Shown here in pieces: positions 10,003-19,343 of a stretch of DNA of 64,000 nt. Source of the DNA: Mesorhizobium sp. (GTDB lineage Bacteria; Pseudomonadota; Alphaproteobacteria; Rhizobiales; Rhizobiaceae); contig NZ_JAFKID010000015.1 of NCBI RefSeq assembly GCF_017306545.1, positions 1 to 64,000 of the forward strand, given 5' to 3'. Within the stretch, counting starts at the first letter, position 1. Every line of letters starts with the position of its first letter. Both the position numbers and the translations under genes were made by a program. The notes under the pieces are model-generated. The model worked only from the letters and a program-made list of their open reading frames with translations. It had not been told where the DNA came from and did not search any database.

Positions 10003-12303
10003 ATGGCGACGAACGACGATATGACCCTTCAGGCCGCCTCATTGGCCGGACCGCTTTTCCGCAAGGCCGGTGCGCGCAGCGATGCGCGCCGGCTGCTCGC
10101 CATGCCTGGCGTCATCGCCATCATCGGCGCGCTGCTCACGGCGGCCGTGTCCTTCGCCATCCTGGTCGGCGTGACGCCGATCACGCCCGACGAGACGACG
10201 ACGCTGGTGCTGATCGGCGTCAACGCCGCCTTCATCCTTTGCCTCGTGGCGCTGATCGGGCGCGAAGTGCACCGCATCCTGATGGCGCGCCGTACCGGCC
10301 GCGCTGCGTCGCGCCTGCATGTGCGCATTGTCACGATGTTCGCGCTGGTGGCGGCGATCCCGGCGATCATGGTGGCCATCATCGCGTCCGTCACGCTCAA
10401 CATAGGCCTCGACCGCTGGTTCGAGATCCGCACCAAGACCATCATCAACTCCTCGCTGTCGATCGCCGACGCCTATGTGCAGGAAAACGCCCGCAACCTT
10501 CAGGGCACGACGCTGTCGATGGCCTACGACCTGGACAATGCGCGCCAGCTCTACGGCCTCGACCGCACCGGCTTCCTGGACCTGCTGAACAAGGAGGCTG
10601 TGGGCCGCGGACTCGCCCATGCGGCACTGGTGAAGCCGGACGGCTCCTTCGTCATGAGCGCCAAGACCGACGCCGATTTCGCCATGCCCGAGCCGCCTGA
10701 CGGCGCCGTCGCGGCGGCGGCGGACGGCAAGCCGCTGCTCATCGAACCCAAGACGCGCAACATCATGGGCGCCATCATCAAGCTGCACGAGCTTGACGGG
10801 CTTTACCTCTACACCATCCGGCTGGTCGACCCCGAGGTGATCAAGGCGCGCCAGATCGTGCGCGCCAACACCGACGAATACCGAGGCCTGGAGAAGAACC
10901 GCAGGACCTCGCAGGTCGCCTTCGCGCTGCCTTACCTGTCGCTGACGCTCATCATCATCCTGTCGGCCATCTGGACCGGCATTGCGGTGGCCGACCGGCT
11001 GGTGCGGCCGATCCGCCAGCTCATCGGCGCGGCGGCCGATGTGGCGACGGGCAACCTCGACGTGTCGGTACCGGTGCGGCCGTCCGACGGCGACGTCGCC
11101 TATCTCGGCGACACCTTCAACAAGATGCTGCACGAACTGAAAACCCAGCGCAACGAACTCTTGTCGGCCAAGGACCTGATCGACGAGCGCCGCCGCTTCT
11201 CCGAAGCCGTGCTGGCAGGCGTGACGGCCGGCGTCGTTGGCGTCGATTCGCTGGGCACCATCACCATCGTCAACCGCTCCGCCGAGGCGATGCTGGCCAC
11301 TTCGTCGGACCTTGCGGTCGGCCAGAAGCTCTCCGCCATCCTGCCGCATGTCGGGCAGGTGTTCGAGATCGGGCGCAACTCCGGCAAGCCGGTGCATCGC
11401 GAACAGGTCACGTTCTTCCGCGCCGGCGCCGAGCGCACCTTCAACGTGCAGGTGACGGTGGAACAGGCGGAAGACGACATCGACGACACCTCCTATGTCG
11501 TGACGGTGGACGACATCACCGATCTGGTCCAGGCGCAGCGCTCGTCGGCCTGGGCCGACGTCGCCCGCCGCATCGCCCACGAGATCAAGAACCCGCTGAC
11601 CCCGATCCAGCTCTCGGCCGAGCGCATCCGCCGCCGCTACGGCAAGGTCATTACCGAGGATCGCGAGGTGTTCGACCAGTGTACCGACACCATCATCCGC
11701 CAGGTCGAGGACATCGGCCGCATGGTCGACGAGTTCTCGTCCTTCGCCCGCATGCCGAAGCCTGAGATGAAGGCGATCGACCTGCGGGAGCCGCTGCGCG
11801 AGGCCTCTTTCCTGGTTGAAGTCAGCCGCTCCGATATCACATTCGAGCGGGATTTCGGCAACGAGCCGCTGAAGGGCACGTTCGACAGCCGGCTTTTGGC
11901 GCAGGCCTTCGGCAACGTCGTCAAGAATGCCGCCGAGGCGATGGAAGGGGTTACGTGGGAAAACGGCGGGCACGGCGTCATCCGCATCAGGGCGCGACAT
12001 GAAGCCGATACCTATCGTGTGGATGTTATGGACAACGGCAAGGGCCTGCCGCGCGAAAATCGCCAACGGCTGCTCGAGCCCTACATGACGACACGCGAGA
12101 AGGGCACCGGCCTGGGCCTCGCCATTGTCAAGAAAATCATCGAGGACCACGGCGGGCGGCTGGAACTCCATGATGCTCCGGCGGATTTCCATCAGGGGCG
12201 AGGGGCCATGATCAGCATGATCCTGCCGCCGGCCACGGCAACGGCCGGCGCGCGGGGACCCATGCAGCAACGAGAAACTGAAAAGGTCGACAATGGCGTC
12301 TGA
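10003..12303 (+). CDS. ntrY: Membrane sensor histidine kinase NtrY
   Basis: A 766-residue sensor kinase partnered with NtrX, linked in alphaproteobacteria to nitrogen, redox and envelope responses. Membrane helices are at about 34-57, 67-86, 107-131 and 310-332, with a periplasmic sensor loop of about 180 residues between the third and fourth. A HAMP linker (RLVRPIRQLIGAAADVA), a PAS domain and the H-box [21 protein letters not shown] follow, then N-box NVVKNAAEAM and G boxes DNGKGLPRE and GTGLGLAIVKK. I chose ATG at 10003; ATG at 9976 would lie right at the proposed transcription start. It overlaps ntrX by 11 bases. Confidence 0.93.
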   Translation: MATNDDMTLQAASLAGPLFRKAGARSDARRLLAMPGVIAIIGALLTAAVSFAILVGVTPITPDETTTLVLIGVNAAFILCLVALIGREVHRILMARRTGRAASRLHVRIVTMFALVAAIPAIMVAIIASVTLNIGLDRWFEIRTKTIINSSLSIADAYVQENARNLQGTTLSMAYDLDNARQLYGLDRTGFLDLLNKEAVGRGLAHAALVKPDGSFVMSAKTDADFAMPEPPDGAVAAAADGKPLLIEPKTRNIMGAIIKLHELDGLYLYTIRLVDPEVIKARQIVRANTDEYRGLEKNRRTSQVAFALPYLSLTLIIILSAIWTGIAVADRLVRPIRQLIGAAADVATGNLDVSVPVRPSDGDVAYLGDTFNKMLHELKTQRNELLSAKDLIDERRRFSEAVLAGVTAGVVGVDSLGTITIVNRSAEAMLATSSDLAVGQKLSAILPHVGQVFEIGRNSGKPVHREQVTFFRAGAERTFNVQVTVEQAEDDIDDTSYVVTVDDITDLVQAQRSSAWADVARRIAHEIKNPLTPIQLSAERIRRRYGKVITEDREVFDQCTDTIIRQVEDIGRMVDEFSSFARMPKPEMKAIDLREPLREASFLVEVSRSDITFERDFGNEPLKGTFDSRLLAQAFGNVVKNAAEAMEGVTWENGGHGVIRIRARHEADTYRVDVMDNGKGLPRENRQRLLEPYMTTREKGTGLGLAIVKKIIEDHGGRLELHDAPADFHQGRGAMISMILPPATATAGARGPMQQRETEKVDNGV

Positions 12304-13654
12304 TATTCTCATCGTCGATGACGAAGAAGACATCCGCGAACTGGTCGCCGGCATCCTGAGCGACGAGGGCCACGAAACACGCACCGCGTACGATGCCGAC
12401 AGCGCCCTGGCGGCGATCGCCGACCGCGCGCCGCGGCTCATCTTCCTGGACATCTGGCTGCAAGGCTCGCGGCTCGACGGGTTGGCGCTGCTGGACGAGA
12501 TCAAGACCCTGCACCCCAACCTGCCGGTGGTGATGATTTCCGGCCACGGCAATATCGAGACGGCCGTGTCGGCGATCCGTCGCGGTGCCTACGATTTCAT
12601 CGAGAAGCCGTTCAAGGCCGACCGCCTCATCCTGATTGCCGAGCGCGCGCTGGAAACCTCGAAGCTCAAGCGCGAAGTGTCCGACCTCAGGCAGCGCAGC
12701 GGCGAAACCTTCGACCTGATCGGCATGTCGTCGGCCATGAGCCAGTTGCGCCAGACCATCGAGCGCGTGTCGCCGACCAACAGCCGCGTCATGATCGTCG
12801 GCCCGTCCGGCTCGGGCAAGGAACTGACGGCGCGTGCCATCCATGCACTGTCCACCCGCAAGAGCGGTCCGTTCGTGACGCTGTCGGCCGCCACCATCAC
12901 GCCGGAGCGGATGGAAATCGAGCTGTTCGGCACCGAATCCAACGGCACCGAGCGCAAGGTGGGCGCGCTGGAAGAGGCGCATCGGGGCATCCTCTACATC
13001 GACGAGGTCGCCGACATGCCGCGCGAGACGCAAAACAAGATCCTGCGCGTTCTGGTCGAGCAGCAGTTCGAGCGGGTGGGCGGCACCAAGCGCGTCAAGG
13101 TGGACGTGCGCATCATCTCCTCGACCTCGCAGAACCTGGAAGCGATGATTGCCGAAGGCCGTTTCCGCGAGGACCTTTACCATCGCCTCGCCGTCGTGCC
13201 GGTTACGGTTCCGGGCCTTGCCGAGCGTCGCGAGGACATTCCCTACCTGGTCGACAATTTCATGAAGCAGATTGCCCGCCAGACGGGCATCCGGCCGCGC
13301 CGTATCGCCGACGACGCGATGGCCGTGCTGCAAGCCCATAACTGGCCGGGCAACGTGCGGCAGTTGCGCAACAATATCGAGCGGCTGATGATCCTGACGC
13401 GCGGCGACGACGTCGATGCGCCGATCACCGCCGACCTGTTGCCAGCCGAGATCGGCGACGTCATGCCGCGCACGCCCAACCAGTCGGACCAGCACATCAT
13501 GGCTCTGCCGCTGCGCGAAGCGCGCGAGCAGTTCGAAAAGGATTATCTGGTGGCGCAGATCAACCGTTTCGGCGGCAACATCTCCAAGACGGCCGAGTTC
13601 ATCGGCATGGAGCGCTCGGCGCTGCACCGGAAGCTGAAGTCGCTGGGCGTGTGA
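12293..13654 (+). CDS. ntrX: Response regulator NtrX
   Basis: A 453-residue NtrC-family regulator receiving phosphate from NtrY. The receiver has ILIVDDEEDIREL and the phospho-accepting Asp in FLDIWLQGS near residue 53. The AAA+ domain keeps Walker A GPSGSGKE and Walker B ILYIDEVADM, but where NtrC has GAFTGA the sequence reads FGTESNGTERKVGALEEA, so the sigma-54 contact loop is missing. The C-terminal Fis-type helix-turn-helix ISKTAEFIGMERSALHRKL is intact. It probably acts as a DNA-binding regulator at non-sigma-54 promoters, as I recall for other alphaproteobacterial NtrX proteins. Confidence 0.95.
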   Translation: MASDILIVDDEEDIRELVAGILSDEGHETRTAYDADSALAAIADRAPRLIFLDIWLQGSRLDGLALLDEIKTLHPNLPVVMISGHGNIETAVSAIRRGAYDFIEKPFKADRLILIAERALETSKLKREVSDLRQRSGETFDLIGMSSAMSQLRQTIERVSPTNSRVMIVGPSGSGKELTARAIHALSTRKSGPFVTLSAATITPERMEIELFGTESNGTERKVGALEEAHRGILYIDEVADMPRETQNKILRVLVEQQFERVGGTKRVKVDVRIISSTSQNLEAMIAEGRFREDLYHRLAVVPVTVPGLAERREDIPYLVDNFMKQIARQTGIRPRRIADDAMAVLQAHNWPGNVRQLRNNIERLMILTRGDDVDAPITADLLPAEIGDVMPRTPNQSDQHIMALPLREAREQFEKDYLVAQINRFGGNISKTAEFIGMERSALHRKLKSLGV

Positions 13655-13657
13655 GGG

Positions 13658-13750
13658 GGCGAATGGGAAGTCGCGAATAGGGGTGCTTTGCGCTGGCTTA
13701 TCCGCTTCGCCTTGCTGCCCGCTTCCCTATTCGCTACTCCCTTATTCGCC
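13658..13750. repeat. Long imperfect inverted repeat between ntrX and the aminotransferase gene
   Basis: The arms at 13658-13682 and 13725-13750 pair over about 25 bases with a few mismatches and one bulge; each contains GCGAATAGGG-like and GGCGAAT-like units. The loop is about 42 bases. It begins four bases after the ntrX stop and occupies most of the gap before the next gene. It could end transcription or stabilise the ntrYX mRNA end. The composition looks like a dispersed intergenic palindrome rather than a standard terminator, since no T-run follows. Confidence 0.6.
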
Positions 13751-13771
13751 ATTTGCTCATCAGGTGAGTCC

Positions 13772-14635
13772 ATGCCCCGCATCGCCTACGTCAACGGCCG
13801 CTATGTCCCGCACCGGGAAGCGGCGGTTCACATCGAGGACCGCGGCTATCAGTTCGCCGACAGCGTCTACGAAGTCTGCGAGGTGGCGCACGGCTTCGTC
13901 ATCGACGTCACCCGCCATCTCGACCGGCTGAACCGCTCGCTCGGCGAATTGTCGATTGCCTGGCCGATGGCGCGCAAGGCGCTGACGGTCGTCATGCGCG
14001 AGGTGATCCGGCGTAATCATGTTACCGACGGCCTTGTCTACCTCCAGGTGACGCGCGGCGTCGCCGGCCGCGATTTCGCCTTTCCGTCGCCGGATACCCC
14101 GCCGGCACTGGTGGTGATCGCGCGGAAATCCAATGCGGCCACGATTGCCAAGCGGGTCGAGAGCGGCATCAAGATCATTACGGTGCCGGAGAATCGATGG
14201 GACCGCGTCGATATCAAGACGACCGGCCTGCTGCCGAACGTGATGGCCAAGCAGAAGGCGAAGGAAGCCGGCTGCCAGGAGGCCTGGTTCGTCGACGAGG
14301 ACGGAAACGTCAAGGAAGGCGGCTCCTCCAACGCCTGGATCGTGACGCGCGACGGCGTGCTGGTGACGCGGCCGGCCGCACACGGCATTTTGCGCGGAAT
14401 CACCCGCACGAGCCTGTTCGACGTGGCCGAAAAGCTCGGCCTCAAGATCGAGGAGCGCAAGTTTTCCGTTGCCGAGGCCAAGGCCGCGCGCGAGGTTTTC
14501 ATCAGTTCGGCGACGACCATCGCCATGCCTGTGGTAGAGATCGACGGCACGACGGTTGCCAACGGACACCCTGGTTCTGTTACACTTTCGCTGCGGCAGG
14601 CGTTTTTTGACGTTGCGGAAAAAATTCCGGCCTGA
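13772..14635 (+). CDS. D-amino-acid aminotransferase (class IV PLP)
   Basis: A 287-residue fold-type IV aminotransferase, most like D-alanine aminotransferase, which makes D-Glu from D-Ala and 2-oxoglutarate. Features are YVNGRYVPHREAAVHIEDRGYQFADSVYEV at the N-terminus, the PLP-lysine segment KTTGLLPNVMAKQKAKEAG, and the cofactor-phosphate loop GGSSNAWIV. Branched-chain aminotransferase or aminodeoxychorismate lyase share the fold, but the RGYQFADSVYE start and position after ntrYX fit the D-amino-acid type. The start is ATG at 13772; the open frame extends upstream into the palindromic repeat, which is not coding. Confidence 0.85.
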   Translation: MPRIAYVNGRYVPHREAAVHIEDRGYQFADSVYEVCEVAHGFVIDVTRHLDRLNRSLGELSIAWPMARKALTVVMREVIRRNHVTDGLVYLQVTRGVAGRDFAFPSPDTPPALVVIARKSNAATIAKRVESGIKIITVPENRWDRVDIKTTGLLPNVMAKQKAKEAGCQEAWFVDEDGNVKEGGSSNAWIVTRDGVLVTRPAAHGILRGITRTSLFDVAEKLGLKIEERKFSVAEAKAAREVFISSATTIAMPVVEIDGTTVANGHPGSVTLSLRQAFFDVAEKIPA

Positions 14636-14778
14636 TAACCGCACAAGTGGAATGATCATCAATTTATCTCGTTCTGCTTGTCGTGAAGACGGCGAGATGT
14701 GTTTGCGTGCTTGACATGCGCCCGGTATTTTGGCGCACTGGCCTGCAAACCGAAGGGGATCGGCGAAAGACAAGAACA

Positions 14779-15024
14779 ATGGCGGAGCGTTCGCAAAATC
14801 TTCAGGACCTGTTCCTGAATTCTGTTCGCAAGAGCAAGAATCCACTCACGATTTTTCTCATCAACGGCGTCAAGCTGACCGGGGTAGTGACTTCGTTCGA
14901 CAATTTCTGCGTGCTGTTGCGCCGCGACGGCCATTCGCAGCTTGTCTACAAGCATGCCATCTCCACGATCATGCCGAGCCAACCGGTTCAGATGTTCGAT
15001 GCCGAGGAAAGCCAAGGCGGCTAA
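14779..15024 (+). CDS. hfq: RNA chaperone Hfq
   Basis: An 81-residue Sm-like protein that pairs small RNAs with mRNAs; in rhizobia it also affects nitrogen metabolism. The Sm1 motif ([26 protein letters not shown]) and Sm2 motif ([10 protein letters not shown]) are intact, including the Gln-Asn-Leu-Gln start of the proximal RNA-binding face. A TTGACA box at 14710-14715 may be a -35 element, with no clear -10. It follows the aminotransferase and abuts hflX, the conserved hfq-hflX pair. Confidence 0.97.
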   Translation: MAERSQNLQDLFLNSVRKSKNPLTIFLINGVKLTGVVTSFDNFCVLLRRDGHSQLVYKHAISTIMPSQPVQMFDAEESQGG

Positions 15025-16425
15025 TTGACATCACGTCACGACGACCCGGTCCGTGAGGGCCGTTCCGCATCGGCACAGGATACGGGCGCCGACCGCAAGG
15101 GACCGACGCGCGCCGTCGTCATTGTGCCGGTCCTGCCGCGTCAGGCGCGCGAGGGCGACGACGATGCCGCCCGCCCGCGCCTTGCCCGTTCCGCCGACGC
15201 CCGCCGTGACGAGGCGGTGGGGCTGACCCGCGCCATCGACCTCGATCCCGTTCATGCGGCGGTGGTGCAGGTCAACGATCCGCGCCCGGCGACGCTTCTG
15301 GGCAGCGGCAAGGTTGCCGAATTCGCGCAGATCGTGAAGGACAGTCACGCCGAACTGGTGATCGTCGACCATCCGCTGACGCCGGTGCAGCAGCGCAACC
15401 TCGAAAAAGAGCTGAACACCAAGGTGCTCGACCGCACCGGGTTGATCCTCGAAATCTTCGGCGAGCGCGCGCGCACCAAGGAAGGCACCCTTCAGGTCGA
15501 GCTTGCTCACCTGAACTACCAGAAGGGGCGGCTGGTGCGCTCCTGGACCCACTTGGAGCGCCAGCGCGGCGGCGCGGGCTTCCTCGGCGGCCCTGGCGAA
15601 ACGCAGATCGAGGCCGACCGCCGCGTCTTGCAGGACAAGATCGTCAAGCTGAAGCGCGAACTGGAAACGGTGCGGCGCACCCGCGACCTGCACCGCGCCA
15701 AGCGCAAGAAGGTGCCGTTTCCGGTGGTCGCCATCGTCGGCTACACCAATGCCGGCAAGTCGACGCTGTTCAACAAGCTGACAGGGGCAGGGGTGCTGGC
15801 CGAGAACATGCTGTTCGCCACGCTCGACCCGACCTTGCGGCGCCTGCGCTTGCCGCACGGCACGCCGGTCATCCTGTCGGATACGGTCGGTTTCATCTCC
15901 GACCTGCCGACCCATCTCGTTGCCGCCTTCCGCGCCACGCTGGAAGAGGTTGTCGAGGCCGACCTCGTTCTGCATGTGCGCGATATTTCCGACCCCGACA
16001 CCGTCGCGCAGGCCGAGGACGTGGAGCAGATCCTCGCCGATCTCGGCGTCGATGCGCACGATCCACGCCGTGTCGTGGAGGTCTGGAACAAGATCGATCT
16101 TCTGGACGAGGGCAACCGCGAGCGCCTGCTGTCCGGCGGCACCGAGCGCAAACAGCCGCCGGTCGCCATATCGGCGATCACCGGCGAGGGGCTGGATACG
16201 CTGGCGGAAGTGATCGAAACGCATGTCTCCGGCGAACTCAGCCCGCTCTCGGTGACGCTCCAGCCCGCCCAACTCGGCATGGTCGACTGGCTCTACCGCA
16301 ACGGCGACGTTACCAAACGCGTCGACAATGAGGACGGCAGCGTCACGCTGTCGCTGCTCGCCACCCAAAGCGCGCGTGAAGAGATCGAAAGCCGGCTGCG
16401 CAACGGAAACGGACGCGGCCGGTAG
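15025..16425 (+). CDS. hflX: GTPase HflX
   Basis: A 466-residue ribosome-associated GTPase that splits stalled ribosomes in well-studied relatives. The N-terminal HflX domain has DPRPATLLGSGKV and the GGPGETQIEADRR loop; the G domain shows G1 GYTNAGKST, G3 DTVGFISDLP and G4 NKIDL. The proposed start is TTG at 15025, directly after the hfq stop; the first 40 residues are low-complexity and poorly conserved, so a later start is possible, although no convincing ATG or Shine-Dalgarno decides it. Likely one transcript with hfq. Confidence 0.93.
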   Translation: MTSRHDDPVREGRSASAQDTGADRKGPTRAVVIVPVLPRQAREGDDDAARPRLARSADARRDEAVGLTRAIDLDPVHAAVVQVNDPRPATLLGSGKVAEFAQIVKDSHAELVIVDHPLTPVQQRNLEKELNTKVLDRTGLILEIFGERARTKEGTLQVELAHLNYQKGRLVRSWTHLERQRGGAGFLGGPGETQIEADRRVLQDKIVKLKRELETVRRTRDLHRAKRKKVPFPVVAIVGYTNAGKSTLFNKLTGAGVLAENMLFATLDPTLRRLRLPHGTPVILSDTVGFISDLPTHLVAAFRATLEEVVEADLVLHVRDISDPDTVAQAEDVEQILADLGVDAHDPRRVVEVWNKIDLLDEGNRERLLSGGTERKQPPVAISAITGEGLDTLAEVIETHVSGELSPLSVTLQPAQLGMVDWLYRNGDVTKRVDNEDGSVTLSLLATQSAREEIESRLRNGNGRGR

Positions 16426-16445
16426 CCGGCTCGGGGAGCCGCCGG

Positions 16446-16871
16446 TTATCCGCGCGCGAGCGCGGCCTTGATCTTCTCGGCGTTCGCCGCGAGTACCTCC
16501 GGCTTTTCCATCTCGCCGCTATGCGGCTTCAGCGGCACGCCTTCGAAGCGCGGAATGACATGGACATGCAGATGGTAGACCGTCTGGCCGGATGCCGGTT
16601 CGTTGAATTGCATGACGACGACGCCGTCCGCGTTGAACGCGACCTTCACCGCCCTGGCCAGCTTCTGTACCGTCGCGAACAGCGCTCCGAAGATGGCCGG
16701 ATCGGCGTCGAGCAGGTTGCGTGACGGCGCTTTCGGCAGCACCAGCGTGTGACCGGGGCCTTGCGGCATCAGGTCCATGAAGGCGACCGTCGCCTCGTCC
16801 TCGTAGACACGATGCGCGGGAAGTTCGCCGCGCAGGATCTTTGCGAAAATGTTGGTATCGTCGTAGCTCAT
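16446..16871 (-). CDS. HIT-family nucleotide hydrolase
   Basis: A 141-residue histidine-triad protein (Hint type), hydrolysing AMP-linked phosphoramidates or similar nucleotides. The defining triad HLHVHVIPRF is near residue 97, with IFAKILRGELPAHRVYEDE and DLMPQGPGHTLVLPK before it. I chose MSYDDTN at 16871; a longer open frame to 16931 is not family-like. It is single and convergent with hflX. Confidence 0.92.
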   Translation of the reverse strand: MSYDDTNIFAKILRGELPAHRVYEDEATVAFMDLMPQGPGHTLVLPKAPSRNLLDADPAIFGALFATVQKLARAVKVAFNADGVVVMQFNEPASGQTVYHLHVHVIPRFEGVPLKPHSGEMEKPEVLAANAEKIKAALARG

Positions 16872-16977
16872 TCTCTGCCTCTCGCCGTCCCGGCTGCGCT
16901 GTCTTATGGATGAGTTATAGCCTTCCGGCACGCGGCATCAACCGATCGTGCGTGAGACAGGCTCGGCGAGAAACCGC

Positions 16978-17313
16978 ATGGCCTGGAACTACCTCTATCT
17001 GCTGGTCGCCATCGTCTTCGAGGTTCTGGCGACGACGGCCTTGAAGGAAACGCAGGGTTTCACGCGACTGGTCCCTTCGCTGGCGACGGTGGTCGGCTAC
17101 GGGCTCGCCTTCTATTTCCTGTCGCTGCCGCTGCGCACGATGCCGGTCGGCATCGTCTACGCGCTGTGGTGCGGCGCCGGCATCATCCTTATCACCGCAA
17201 TCGGCTGGCTATGGTTCCGCCAGCAGCTTGATCTGCCGGCGCTGGCCGGCATGGCGCTCATCATGGCGGGCGTCGTCGTCATCAACCTGTTTTCGAAGAC
17301 GGTGGCGCACTGA
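16978..17313 (+). CDS. SMR-family small multidrug transporter
   Basis: A 111-residue four-helix inner-membrane protein of the EmrE/QacE/SugE superfamily. The membrane-embedded Glu essential for proton-coupled export is at residue 15 (AIVFEVLATTALK). Helices are about 3-22, 32-50, 58-79 and 86-106, and YALWCGAGIILI corresponds to the conserved helix-3 GX-G region. Substrates cannot be read from the sequence; quaternary cations are typical. It stands alone, divergent from the HIT gene and convergent with the FemAB-like gene. Confidence 0.9.
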   Translation: MAWNYLYLLVAIVFEVLATTALKETQGFTRLVPSLATVVGYGLAFYFLSLPLRTMPVGIVYALWCGAGIILITAIGWLWFRQQLDLPALAGMALIMAGVVVINLFSKTVAH

Positions 17314-17317
17314 AGCG

Positions 17318-18535
17318 TCAGGTTTCGCCGGGCGCCTCGCCCTTGCGGAACGGCGTGTGCTCGTCGAGATAGTCGCTCATCGCGGCCACTTCCGCACGCT
17401 CGCGCCTCAGATAGTCGGCAACCGCCCGGCGCAGGCCTGGATGCGCGATGTAGTGAGCCGAGTGCATCGTCACCGGCCGATAGCCGCGCGCCAGCTTGTG
17501 CTCGCCTTGCGCGCCGGCCTCGACCACCGCCAGCTTGCGTTCGATGGCGAAGTCGATCGCCTGGTGATAGCAGACCTCGAAATGCAGGAAAGGGTGGTCC
17601 TCGATGCAGCCCCAGTTGCGGCCGTAGAGCGCGTCCGAACCGATGAAGTTGATGGCGCCGGCGATATAGCGGCCCTCGCGCTTGGCCATCACCAGAAGGA
17701 TGTCGTCGGCCATGCGCTCGCCGATCAGCGAGAAGAATTTTCGGTTGAGGTAAGGGCGGCCCCACTTGCGGCCCCCGGTGTCCATGTAGAAGGCGAAGAA
17801 ATCGTCCCAGGCGCGCTCGGTGATGGCCTTGCCCGTCAGCCGCTCGATGGTGATGCCGCCGGCGAGCGCCTCGCGCCGCTCCTTCTTCAGCGCCTTGCGC
17901 TTGCGCGAGGCCAGCGTGGCAAGGAAGTCGTCATAGCTGGAAAAGCCCTCGTTGAAGAAATGGAACTGCTTGTCCGTGCGATGCAGGTAGCCGGCCGCTT
18001 CCAGCGTCGGGATATCGCCTTGCGGCGCGAAGGTGACGTGCGCCGACGAAACGCCGAGCCGGTCCGTCACCGTCTTCAGCGCCGCCGCGAGTCCGGCCTT
18101 GACCGTCGCCTCGTCCTCGCCCTGCCGGACCAGAAGCCTCGGACCGGTGACGGGGGTGAACGGCACCGAGCATTGCAGCTTCGGATAGTAGTTGCCGCCG
18201 GCCCGCTCGAAGGCGTCGGCCCAGCCGTGGTCGAACACATATTCGCCCTGGCTGTGCGACTTGGCATAACAGGGCAGGGCGCCGAGCAGCCTGCCGCCGC
18301 CCGTCTCCAGCCGCAGGTGATGCCCCTGCCAGCCGGTCTGCCGCACGGCGCAGCCGGAATCTTCCAGCGCGCTCAGAAAGTCGAAGGAAAGGAACGGGTT
18401 ATAGCCGGACGTCGATGTTTTCGTCGTGCCGCCGAAACTGTCCCATTCCTCGCGCGTGAAGGCGCCGATGCCGGCGGCGATCCGCACGGCATACTCCGTC
18501 GCCGCCGTCCCGAAAGTCTCCTCGCCCTGATCCAT
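17318..18535 (-). CDS. FemAB-like GNAT protein (DUF482 / PF04339 family)
   Basis: A 405-residue protein of the family formerly called DUF482, often annotated as putative peptidoglycan biosynthesis N-acetyltransferase. Recognisable segments are NPFLSFDFLSALEDSGC near the N-terminus, a conserved middle HWGDWAF-like region seen as VFDHGWADAFERAG, and the GNAT-like C-terminal half FFAFYMDTGGRKWGRPYLNRKFFS. The acceptor is unknown. It is last in the set RidA-GDPD-this gene on the minus strand. Confidence 0.8.
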   Translation of the reverse strand: MDQGEETFGTAATEYAVRIAAGIGAFTREEWDSFGGTTKTSTSGYNPFLSFDFLSALEDSGCAVRQTGWQGHHLRLETGGGRLLGALPCYAKSHSQGEYVFDHGWADAFERAGGNYYPKLQCSVPFTPVTGPRLLVRQGEDEATVKAGLAAALKTVTDRLGVSSAHVTFAPQGDIPTLEAAGYLHRTDKQFHFFNEGFSSYDDFLATLASRKRKALKKERREALAGGITIERLTGKAITERAWDDFFAFYMDTGGRKWGRPYLNRKFFSLIGERMADDILLVMAKREGRYIAGAINFIGSDALYGRNWGCIEDHPFLHFEVCYHQAIDFAIERKLAVVEAGAQGEHKLARGYRPVTMHSAHYIAHPGLRRAVADYLRRERAEVAAMSDYLDEHTPFRKGEAPGET

Positions 18536-18608
18536 TAGCCTTACTTAAGCCGGGCCGCGAGCCGTACAAGTCTCGCGGCGCCCGAAGCCGCGCCGATCCG
18601 CCGGCTCG

Positions 18609-19337
18609 TCAGGCAAGCCGCATCGTTTCCGGTTCGAATCCCTCGAAGGTCATCTGGTCGGCATGGCGGAACGTCAGGTCGATCGCCGGCTGGTCGCGGA
18701 TGGTCCAGGTGATGACCGGCATCTTCAGCTTTTCGCGCACGAACGTCACGAACGGGTTGGGAAGGTCGCCGGCGGCATAGGAGGTGAAGGCGATCCCGTG
18801 CGCCAGCATGGAGAAATGCGCCTCGATCAGCTTGTTCTCCCGGCCGTAGGCGGTGAGCCCGCCGGGAATGCCGGGGGCGTCCTTGGCGAAGTCGCGGATC
18901 AGCCAGTGGTCGAACGACATGATGGCCGCCTTGCCCTTGTAGCTTTTCAGGAGCCGGCCCACGCTCGCCACCAGCCCGGCGTCGTGGCCGGGCGTGCCCT
19001 TGATCTCGATCACCAGCGGCACGCGCCCGGCCACCAGAGCCAGCACCTCGGACAGCGTCGGCACATGGTCGGCCGTGCCGCCGACGCGCAAGGCGGCAAG
19101 CTCCGCCACCGTGCGCTGCCAAACGTAGCCGTCCGTCCCGGTGAGCCGTTTCAGGTCGTCGTCGTGGATGACGACGGGCACGTTGTCGGCCGACAGGTGC
19201 ACGTCGCATTCGATGGCGTAGCCGCGCTCGGCCGCTGCCGCGAAGGCCGACAGCGTGTTCTCCCAGCGCTTGTCGTTGAGGTCGTGGTAGCCGCGATGCG
19301 CCACCGGCTTGGCGGTCAGCCAGGAAAGATCGCTCAT
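18609..19337 (-). CDS. Glycerophosphodiester phosphodiesterase
   Basis: A 242-residue GDPD-family TIM barrel that releases glycerol 3-phosphate from glycerophosphodiesters. The catalytic and metal residues are in VAHRGYHDLNDKRWENTL and ECDVHLSADNVPVVIHDDDL; the second Glu lies in PLVIEIKG. No signal peptide, so cytoplasmic (UgpQ-like). It lies six bases after the RidA gene stop and 74 bases before the FemAB-like gene start, so co-expression with RidA is likely. Confidence 0.92.
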   Translation of the reverse strand: MSDLSWLTAKPVAHRGYHDLNDKRWENTLSAFAAAAERGYAIECDVHLSADNVPVVIHDDDLKRLTGTDGYVWQRTVAELAALRVGGTADHVPTLSEVLALVAGRVPLVIEIKGTPGHDAGLVASVGRLLKSYKGKAAIMSFDHWLIRDFAKDAPGIPGGLTAYGRENKLIEAHFSMLAHGIAFTSYAAGDLPNPFVTFVREKLKMPVITWTIRDQPAIDLTFRHADQMTFEGFEPETMRLA

Positions 19338-19343
19338 CGGCGC

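Noticed and set aside
10039-12552. An 837-residue open frame opposite ntrY
   Set aside because: Antisense shadow of ntrY; no recognisable domain and a low-complexity sequence.
13688-13771. Upstream extension of the aminotransferase (hydrophobic MRWLIRFALLP start) as a signal peptide
   Set aside because: The hydrophobic residues are read from the palindromic repeat; the enzyme family is cytoplasmic and starts at MPRIAYVNG.
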